In this document: piece by piece, positions 55,262-64,000 of the stretch | Layout of the letters: every line of letters begins with the position of its first letter | Position numbering within the stretch: position 1 is the stretch's first letter | Origin: Rostratula benghalensis | Lineage: Eukaryota > Chordata > Aves > Charadriiformes > Rostratulidae | DNA length: 64,000 bases | Assembly (NCBI GenBank): GCA_013399305.1 | Contig: VXAI01000192.1 | Location: 1,534,354-1,598,353 of the forward strand | Reading direction: 5' to 3' | Notes under the pieces: generated by a model | Seen by the model: the letters and a program-made list of their open reading frames with translations, nothing else | What the model was told of the DNA's origin: nothing | The model's database searches: none | Position numbers and translations under genes: made by a program

Positions 55262-56140
55262 TCACAGAATCACAGAATCATATAGGGTTGGAATGTACCT
55301 CTGGAGATCACCTAGTCCAAACCCCCTGTCAAAACAGGTCCTCCTACAGCAGATTGCACAGGAATGTGTCCAGGTGGGTTTTGAATGTCTCCAGAGACAG
55401 AAACTTAACCACCTCACTGGCAAACCTGTTCCAGTGCTCTGCCACTCTCAAAGTAAAGAACTTCCTCCTCGTGTTTAGATGGAACTTCTTATGTACAAGT
55501 TTGTGCCCATTTTCTCTTGTCCTCTCACTGGGCACCACTGAAAAAAGACTGGCCCTTTCCTCTTGACACCCACCCTTTAAGTATTTATAGGTATTGATCA
55601 GTCCCCCCCTTAGTCTTCTCTTCTCCAGACTAAAAAGAGCCAAGTGTCTCAAATTTTCCTTGTAAGAGAGATGCTCCAGGCCTCTAATTACCTTGGTGGT
55701 TTTCTGCTGTACCCTCTCCAGCAGTACCCTGTCCTTCCCTGTCCAGAACTGGACCCAGTACTCCATATGGGGCCTCACCAGGGCAGAGCAGAGGGGCAAG
55801 ATACCCTACCTTGACCTGCTGGTCACGCTCTTCTTGTTGCAGCTCAGGATGTCATTGGCTTTCTTGGCCACAAGGGCATATTGCTGGCTTGTGGTCATCC
55901 TGTTGTCTGCCAGGACTCCCAGGCCTTTTTCCTCAGAGCTGCTCTGCAGTAGCTCAGCCCCCAACCTGTACTGGTGCAGGGGGTTACCCCCCTAGGTGCA
56001 GAACCCTACACTTGCTGTTATTGACTTTCATCAGGTTCCTCTCTGCCCAACTCCTCAGCCTGTCCAGGTCTCGCCAGATGGTGACACAGACTTCTGGTGT
56101 GTTAGCTACCCCTTCCAGTTTTGTGTCATTGGCAAACGTT
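55262..56140 (-). mobile_element. CR1, about 880 nt, 5'-truncated
   Basis: On the minus strand a CR1 3' half with the end of the reverse-transcriptase region and the C-terminal frame at 55799-55344. This frame includes [55 protein letters not shown] and [13 protein letters not shown] frameshift lies near 55800-55980. The tail is of the AATCACAGAATCATA type near 55262. The 5' break at about 56140 lies just after the FANDTKLEG-type segment, where the second catalytic Asp codon region is altered (plus strand TTTTGTGTCATTGGCAAA). Confidence 0.93.
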
Positions 56141-59100
56141 CAATGCCGCATTTTACTTTGATGTTCCATCAAAAGTTTTAATACTGGGGGACATTTTATT
56201 ATAGCAAGTAAATATTTTAAACACCATTTTCATAAACCATTATGGCCATACACACCACCTCTGGAACCTCTGGTTGTGATAACTGATTAATATATCAAAC
56301 TTGTTGATTTCAGACCTACTTCCATAAACATTGCTCACAAAGATTAGCACATTTCCAGTCCCACATGAAGTGTGGCATGCCTTAACCTGAGGCCCAGATG
56401 TTTTGGGGTTTTTTTTGTATTTACAAGTGGTTAAAGGGGCAATCAGTGCTATCTCTCCTGAAGTGGAACACTCTGGCTGCTGACTAATTTTCAAGAAAGC
56501 TGATAATCCTGAGGAGAAACAAAGGTCAAAAGTTGACCCAAGACAGCCTCCTCCAGTCAAATGTGCCTGCTCCTGAGGTACACTACTGGATGTGGAACAT
56601 TCAAGTTAATGATGCTCTTCTCTGCAAAGTGGGCCGTAATGATCCCTGGTGTAATTGCACTGAAATCAGTAGCACTACATCAAAGGCACTTTTACTGAAA
56701 TCTTTGCCAAATTGAAGTTTTGCCAAAAGTCATTGGGTTTTGAGGTTTGAAAGCCACCAGACATTAACTATTTAGAGCTGAACTATTTAGAGAATATTTA
56801 TTATTATGAAATTACTTTCTTCACTATTTCTAACCTGGAAAAGGGTGAATACAGGAGTTTGGTTCTTCATGTTCTCAAGTCTGCATATAATGAGCCCATG
56901 CACAAGAAGAGTGCAATAATGCTCTTCCTTCACCTGGCAGTGGTGAGAGTCAGGTATTAGCCCTGAACATTCCCATTAGGATGCTAGCATATCTGGCTGC
57001 ATTTCTGATTTGCTCTTTGCCTTTCAGAAGGCTTTGTTGGTACAAAAAGGCTGAGTTTCCCAGGCAGATCTGGAGCTCTGGAAGCAGCAACGGATCGGCA
57101 AAATGAAGGGCGGCTTCCTGGAGCAGTAGGACCTGCCCTGCCTGGGTGGATAAAAATGAGTTTGCAAGGAACACAAGTGCAAGAATGACCACCACCGAAA
57201 TTCCTCTGGCATTCCTCCCTTTTCATTTCTACTGCATTCTCTCAGCTGCCCTGAACACTGCACCTCTTGCTTGCAGTGTTTTTAGGCAGCTTCCTCTGCC
57301 ATCCAGCTGGCCCGAACCCAGCTAGTGCAGGTTTCCCAGCAGGTCTGGGTCTGACCTGCTGGTGTGCAGCACAATTGCCAGCATTAGCAAAGAGGTTACT
57401 GGGACATGTTCTGAGATGATAGAAAGACTTGTTCCTTTGCCAACAGGCCTTTCCTTGCCTTCCAAAAAAACAGAGGAAAAAAACCCCCAACCTGTTTGCA
57501 TGGCTGTAGTGTGAGCAGCACGTTAACGTTACGTGCCCTTAACCGCAAATGCAGAGAATGGCTGTAAGACATAAGCAGGATGACAGGTAGGTCCATCTAA
57601 AAATAATCAGCTCCTCAAAATGTATTCCTGATTGATACTGTAGTACTTAATTTTACGGTAGGTGAACAGAACAGTCCGGCTTTTTGCCCAGACTGATGCA
57701 GAGTCTTCCTATGTGAGGTTTCAGTGAGAAAGAGTCTACTTGCAAAAAGGAGGAGAGGTGTGGTCCTCAGAAAACACAAGAGCTTTTCTTTGCTCTGCTG
57801 CAAGACAGATGTAGCCTTATACTGCATGACTGGCCCTGGAACAGAACAAGCAGCCCTTTCCAGCTTGCTGATATGATCTGGTTTTGCACAGTAGCAAAAC
57901 TTTCCGTTGCCTTTCCAGGCAACTATGACACTTGTTCTAGCCTAAGTATGTCTGCATGATAGATGGATATGACTCAAACATTGCCCAGATTAGGGAATTA
58001 ATTCATGCTGAAAAACTTGCAGCTTGATTGTAGTCTTAACTCCAATCATAATGTCATAGCTAACATACATATAATTCAACAAAAAAAGAGCTTAGCCAGT
58101 CCAAGATGCAATAGGATGTTTATAAAGCAGATCAAATATTATCCTGGAGAATTGCAAATTTCTTGTTGTTATTCTTTGTTCAAGAAACAAACAAAACAAT
58201 TATTAGAAATACCTTAAGGAACTGATGTCTTAAAATCTTTTTCATGAAGCATACATGTAGACCACGAGTCACAAACATTTTCCAGCAGTCAGTTAATATG
58301 TATTAATCACATAGAACATTAAAACACATTAACTAACTTTTTTCAAGTGTGTTAAGACCTGCCCACTATAACTGACAACTTTTTGTGCTAAGGCCTTTGG
58401 AGACCAACGGCATAACATCTTTCAAAATTCCTTCTCAACCACAGAGGTCACCAGCCACCATGTCACTTGCCCAGTTATTCCCTTTTCATAAAGGTCTGCT
58501 TAGGTCTGCAGCAGACACCTAAGTTCAGGATCAGACCTGCTTCAGGTCTGTTTGTTGTTTCAGACCTGCTAAAAAGTTTTCCTGGTGCTTCCAAGGCAGT
58601 CTGCTCATTGAAGGGACTGGTGTCCTGCCTGTCCCCAGGGAGCCTATCTCCTCTTCCCCCATAGCTTCTGGGGTGACAGATGTTTGCTACAGCACCAGTG
58701 AGCCACTGGGTAGGGGCAGAAGGGGGTGCAGGTGGGGAGATGAGTAAAAGAAATGTAAATCAGTAGATAAATGGTGGCCAGTATGATAAGCACCACCTGG
58801 AATCACGACAGCCAAAAGACTTTGCAAGGATAATCACTCCCCCCTCTTTTGTTTGCTGTTGCTGGTACATTTGACAGCCCTTCAGCTCCCCTGAGTATTT
58901 ACTCAGTCACTGCTCCTTCTCAAACCACGCATTCGGCATAGCAACAGAGCAGGCAGGATTAAACAGTGCAATGCCACTGCAGAAGCAGCTGAGGGAAGCC
59001 AGAGGTAGCTAGCCAGCATATTTGTGTTCACTGGGGAAGGGCTAGATCTCAGCTGGGTGCCCCTGTGGTAAGGCAAGGGGATGCAAGAGCACAGCTGCAG

Positions 59101-60174
59101 AGTAAGCCACGTGTAACCAGAGCTGTGGCTGCATGGGGAAGGCACATCCGTAGCAAGCTACCTGAGGGATAGGTGCGATGATAGCTGTAGCTCCTTCATG
59201 AAGGTCTGAAGGTCTCACACTCTGTCTGTTTAAAAACTCTCAGGAACAGAAATTGCAGCTGTACAGAGGGAGGGCCAATTAGGAATGCTGAGGGGAGAAA
59301 AAGAGCCCATTGTTTTACATCCTCAGAGTAAGCTTCCCATCCATTAGCAAGATCACCGGTGTAAATATTGTGTGTGTGTTGCTTTTAAATTGCTCAGGTT
59401 CCATATTTTATTTAACTTTGTAAACCAACTAGACAGTTGTTTCCATACAAAGATGAAGAAGAAGACATAAACCCCAAGATCTTTCAGCTGCAGGGAAGCC
59501 CACCACAGCAAGAGATGTTGCCAAGACTCTATGAGAGAAGACACAAAGTTTGTATCTCTCTTGCTTAGGTCATTCATCAGCCACAGAACTCTGGTTTGTA
59601 TGGACTTCTTTCACTGAGGGGATCACAGGTACGGCCTGACACAAGGTGAAGGGTTTCTAATATTCACTAAAGAATTGAGATGGCATAGAGACAAAAAATA
59701 AGATGAAATGTAACTCAAACACAAGCTTTTCTCTATGTATATTTTCTACACATCCGGGCTACCAGAAAGTTCTGCTGGAAGTAACAGTTGAAAATAAAGA
59801 TGATAGAGAGTTGGGGGTTTATTTTTCAGTATCTCTTTTTATAACGTCCATTTAAGATTTCAGATTTCTTCATGGTAGTTGATAACATTGGCTCTGTTCA
59901 ATTATTTGACATTTCCCTTGTGGCAAGATTAAGCGCCATAATGAGGATAAAGAATAAACAACTGCCAGCAACTGCTGCAGGGGAGAGGGGAGGGATGAGG
60001 GGACCAGGCAGGGACACACTGGCAGTGCAGGGACACTTGCAGAAGTGGATGCTGCAATGAGGGCACATGTAGTCCTCAGGATGATGGCCTGACCTGGGAG
60101 TGAGTCTCCCAGGAGGACCGTGGGACCTCCATCCTGGGCAGCAGTCCAAATGTAATGGGACAAGGATGGGCATG
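56141..60174. other. Intron, nothing recognised
   Basis: 4 kb without an identified repeat family. Overlapping minus-strand open frames of about 80 codons at 56950-57490 are not supported by splice context or family patterns. Confidence 0.4.
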
Positions 60175-60258
60175 GGAGCAACCTGCTCCAGTTGGAGGGG
60201 GCACAATGAGACCTCCAGGGTCCCCTCACATATAAATTACTTTATGACTCCGTGAGAA
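60175..60258 (+). mobile_element. Probable degenerate CR1 3' tail
   Basis: GAGCAACCTGCTCCAGTTGG near 60178 followed by GACCTCCAGGGTCCCCTC and a decayed TATGACTCCGTGA matches the order of the CR1 3' end on the plus strand. It is short and diverged, so the call is tentative. Confidence 0.5.
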
Positions 60259-62107
60259 CAGCTCTGTTTCCCAGGACATACTGGAGCTGCAGTAAGAAAT
60301 AGCTTCAATCTAGCAGAAGTTTCTGGACTTTGTGTAACTGGACTGAAAAAGTGAGTAAGACACGCTTTACAGACACACACATGGAAAGAGTTTGATCACT
60401 CTTTTACTTCCTGCAGCCAGAAATTTAGATGTGCTTTGGTTTTCCCTATGAGTACTCACTCCATATTTTCAAAGAAGGAAAGCATGGGTTGGAGACAAAA
60501 AAGAATAATTAAACTTTTTGAGTAGTTAAGAATCTGAGATTTCGAAAGTTGGCAACCCTCTACGTGCAGACCAAATAGGCTTTGCAAGCTGTCATCGTTA
60601 CTACACAGCCACAGTTGCTTTTACTGTTAAGTTCTGAAAGAATAATTTCTCTACATTCAGCCTGTCCTCAGCTTATCACTTGTTCCCACATACATACATG
60701 AGTGTAAAAAAAGGCAAAAAGAATAGCTATTTTTCAGAGATTCCTTTATTTTCTGGTCTTAGGAAATGTTATATTAATTGTTTTAAAAGCTGGATTCATG
60801 TGAATGAATATTTGATCATGTATCAGGCCATTAGGAGGGGCTGGGGTTAAAGTGAACTGTAAACATCCTCGAGCCACTTTGACATAGCCTAGCTAAAACA
60901 AAACCTGCCAGAGTGATAGTGACCTGCTTGAAGGACCTTCTTAGTGGTAGAAATAAGCGTGCCAGTTTTGAAAGTTTCAAGGAAGTCCTGCCTGTATGGG
61001 GACACTTACATAGTCATCCCAGGATAACTCTTCTCCAGTTTGAAGTACAACTCATACAACAATAATTTTTTCCTGAATAAATGCATTCTTTCAGAGGGAT
61101 TATACCAGAATAATTACAGTATATTCAGCTGTGTGGCAATAATGTGCAAGCAGGTAAGAAACATGATTTAAAGGATAAAAGCTTTCATCTCTTTTGGGTA
61201 GTCAATTTGTATAGCTGGCCTGGATAAACTATTCTATTATGACTAAAAGATTTTATCTGGGAATAGGTATTCTGTTTCATGATTACTTGAAAAGAAAACA
61301 TATACATATATTTTAAATCCCTGCTTTCCAAATGCTACTTCCTATCAAGGAAATCCTAAGGTTTTTGTACTCCGTAAGCAATTCAGAAAGAGCAAGTGCC
61401 CTAAATCCTTAGGCTGTGCAGTCCTATTTCCTCTCCCACTCCCTTTCTGGTCTAACAAATCTGGATTTCTCTTCTGGGTCATAGAACATGCTAGCAGAGA
61501 GACAGAGAGCCTCTCACTTCCCAGCTTAAATCCTGGTGAGAGGCGAGCTGCCCAGGGTAAGATGGGAGTCAGCCCAGAAATGCTAATGCAGAGAATGGAA
61601 TGAACAGAAGTCTCCTGTTATCTAGAAATGGATATTTATCTCCAAATTAGCTCTTAACATCTCCATGCCCCAGAACTCTGGTTGGCAAAATGATGGCAGG
61701 ACCTTCCAGTCTGACAGAGGTGTGGTGGGCTCCAGTACAATTAAAACAAAGGGTCAGCCTGGGACTGACATCACATACCAGTAGAAGTGCTTGACTATTA
61801 ATAGGAACAGCTTGTGGGGCCATTGCACTGACTCTGTAGAGAATGGAGACTCTACGTGACATCATCACACATTTTTTGTGTGCTTGACAGAGTCGCCATT
61901 CAGATTGAAGGTTAATTTACTTGAAAATCATACAGGAATTCAACACAAAGGAATAACAAGATTCCTTCATTCACAAAAGCTGTCTCTGTTTTTCCACACT
62001 GTTGCATGCACATATACATATATACACATATGGAGAGATAGATACTTTTATCTTTTTATATTCCCTGACAGCAGTTATTTCAAGGCTAGAATAAATTGAG
62101 GATATCA
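60259..62107. other. Intron, nothing recognised
   Basis: 1.85 kb of AT-rich intron. A short CA/TA-rich patch occurs at about 62005-62035. No exon was identified. Confidence 0.4.
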
Positions 62108-63052
62108 ATGTCCAGTCTTGTTCAACATATTCATCAATGACCTGGACAAGGGGACTGAGTGTATCCTCAGCAAGTTCACTGATGGTACCAAACTGGGAGG
62201 GCTCGCTGGCACTCCAGGGGGCTGTGCCACCATCCAGCATGACCTGGACAGGCTGGAATGCTGGGCAGAGAAGAACCTAATGAGGTTCAACAAGAACAAG
62301 TGTAGGGTTCTGCACCTGGGGAGGAAGAATTCCGGGCACTGATATAGGTGAGGCCCTGCTGGAAAGCACTTCTGAGGAGAAGGATGTGGGGGTCCTGATG
62401 GATATTCAACTATCCATGAGCAAGCCATGTGCCCTGGTCGCCAAGAGGGCCAATGGAATCTTGGCCTGCATAGGAAACTGTGACCAGTAGGCCAGTAGGT
62501 GGAAGGAGGTCATTCTCTCCCTCTACTCTGCACTGGTGTGGCCACAACTGGAAAAGTGCATCCAGTTCTGGGCTTCCCACTTCAAGAGAGACAGGGAACC
62601 ACTAGAGAGAGTCCAGCAGATGGCAACAAAGAGGATTGAGGGATTGCAGCATTTCCATTATGAGGAAAGGCTGAGAGAGCTGGGACTCTTTAGCCTGGAG
62701 AAGAGAAGGCTGAGGGGAGACCTCATTATTGCTTATAAGTATCTGAAGGGTGGGTTGAAGGAGGATGGAGATGGACTCTTTTCAGTGGTTCCCAGTGACA
62801 GGACGAGGGGCAATGACCACAAGCTGGAACATAGGAAGTTCCATTCAAACATGAGAAACAACTTCTTTCAAGTGAGGGTGACAGAGCACTGGAAACGGCT
62901 GCCCAGGGAGGTTGTGGAGTCCTCTTCTCTGGAGACCTTCAAGACCCACCTGGATGCAGCCCTGAGTAATGTTCTCTGGGCAATCCCGCTTTAGCAGGGG
63001 AGTTGGACTACATGATCTCTAGAGGTCCCTTCCAACTCTGACAATTCCATGA
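62108..63052 (+). mobile_element. CR1, about 945 nt, plus strand
   Basis: A comparatively young CR1 antisense to PALM2AKAP2. It starts inside the reverse transcriptase ([20 protein letters not shown]) and continues through [21 protein letters not shown] long frame at 62536-62994 follows with [59 protein letters not shown] and [20 protein letters not shown]. The catalytic box reads F-T-D-G-T-K-L instead of F-A-D-D-T-K-L, so the second Asp is lost. The tail is CAATTCCATGATTGTGT. It closely matches the copy at 26972-27812 in inverted orientation. Confidence 0.95.
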
Positions 63053-63595
63053 TTGTGTAATATGACTGTGGAACAATAAAATTAAAATTTATTTACAGAT
63101 AAGATTGTTTCAGTTAAAACCATACTCTAATAACATCTCTGTAACGTAAGAAGACTTTCCTTTCCTTCAGAGTAAAGATGCAATTGTGTTATAGATTAAG
63201 TGTTCATGAACTGCAGTATTTAAGAAGAAGATGTTAACAGGCATAGTTCCCTAATATTTATACCACTCCAGAAATAAAATAACTGTGGTAAATGGATTTA
63301 TTCTAATAGTTAAAATAACAGCAGAGTAGTTATTTTTCATTCAATTGGTTCTGTGTTTATTTTATTACCAGCCACCACCAAACAGAGCTACAGTAAACAA
63401 TTACAGGAATTCTTTTCAACTAAGTACAGAGGAAGCCAGGTTTTGGAAGAAATGCTTGTACCCTAGAGTTTATTTGAAATAGCGAACATCTCCAGGAAAA
63501 TGTGCCCAGCCAACTGCTGCAAAGCGAACAGGTTCTTAAAAGCAGCTGTTGCTTATAGGTTACCTCTCCAGTGCAGCTAATCAATCATAATTGCA
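63053..63595. other. Intron, nothing recognised
   Basis: AT-rich spacer between two CR1 insertions with no further feature. Confidence 0.5.
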
Positions 63596-64000
63596 GAATC
63601 ACAGAATATCAGGGATTGGAAGGGACCTTGAAAGGTCATCTAGTCCAGTCCTGTTGCTGGAGAAGTAACACCTAGATCAGGTGACAGAGGAACATGTCCA
63701 GGTGGGTTTTGAATGTCTCCAGAGAAGCAGACTCCACAAGCTTGCTGGGCAACCTGTTTCAGTGTTCTGTTACCTTCAACATGAAGAAGTTTTTCCTCAT
63801 ATTTAAGTGGAACCTCCTATGTTCCTGCTTGCACCCACTGCTCCTTGCTCTATTGTTGGATGTCACTGAGAAGAGCCTGTCTCCATTCTCCTGACATTCA
63901 CCCTCACATTAATGAGGTCTCCTCTTCACCAAGCAGCTCCCTCAGCCCTTCCTCCTGTGGGAGATGCTCCACTCCCTTCATCATCTTTGTAGTCCTGCCC
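63596..64000 (-). mobile_element. CR1 3' end, cut by the window edge
   Basis: On the minus strand a CR1 tail (plus strand GCAGAATCACAGAATATCAG), the GGTCATCTAGTCCAGTCCTG segment and a body with [16 protein letters not shown] antisense patterns. The C-terminal block (RLRELGLF region) is shortened by a small deletion near 63910. The element runs past position 64000. Confidence 0.9.

Overview
The window reads as intronic DNA from a bird. It is AT-rich and gene-poor, and its repeats are almost all CR1 non-LTR retrotransposons. Many of these are 5'-truncated and end in the avian 3' tail built from ATTCTATG-like octamers. No operons, CRISPR arrays, rRNA or convincing tRNA genes were seen.

Three short exons on the minus strand belong to one gene, which I recognise as PALM2 (the PALM2AKAP2 locus, paralemmin-2/A-kinase anchor protein 2). 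In transcript order they are a 131-nt exon at 50923..50793, a 115-nt exon at 5802..5688 and a 22-nt microexon at 5071..5050. Their phases chain exactly (0 to 2, 2 to 0, 0 to 1), and each has AG and GT dinucleotides at its borders. Together they encode most of the paralemmin-type N-terminal coiled coil and the start of the following linker. The first two coding exons should lie beyond position 64000. The remaining PALM2 and AKAP2 exons should lie left of position 1. Human PALM2AKAP2 is on 9q31 and much of human chromosome 9 corresponds to the avian Z, so a Z-chromosome origin is likely, but that is inference.

Layout: 1-5049 is intron with a nested CR1 cluster (424-1384) and another CR1 (1744-2354). 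5050-5802 holds the microexon and the 115-nt exon. 5803-50792 is a 45-kb intron with CR1 copies at 6.6, 8.9, 11.3-12.6, 26.5-27.8, 30.0, 32.5-34.4 (very old) and 46.7-47.3 kb. It also holds a candidate unrecognised two-exon coding locus on the minus strand at 24.6-25.05 kb. 50793-50923 is the first exon of the set. 50924-64000 is upstream intron with CR1s at 55.3-56.1, 60.2, 62.1-63.05 and 63.6 kb to the window edge.

The points most worth checking are the 22-nt microexon, the frame-neutral 246-nt exon pair, two closely matching CR1 copies in opposite orientation on either side of the 131-nt exon, the candidate coding locus inside the 45-kb intron, and the old CR1 whose reverse transcriptase region can still be followed. 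I found no convincing new biological system. Most long open frames outside CR1 look like chance.
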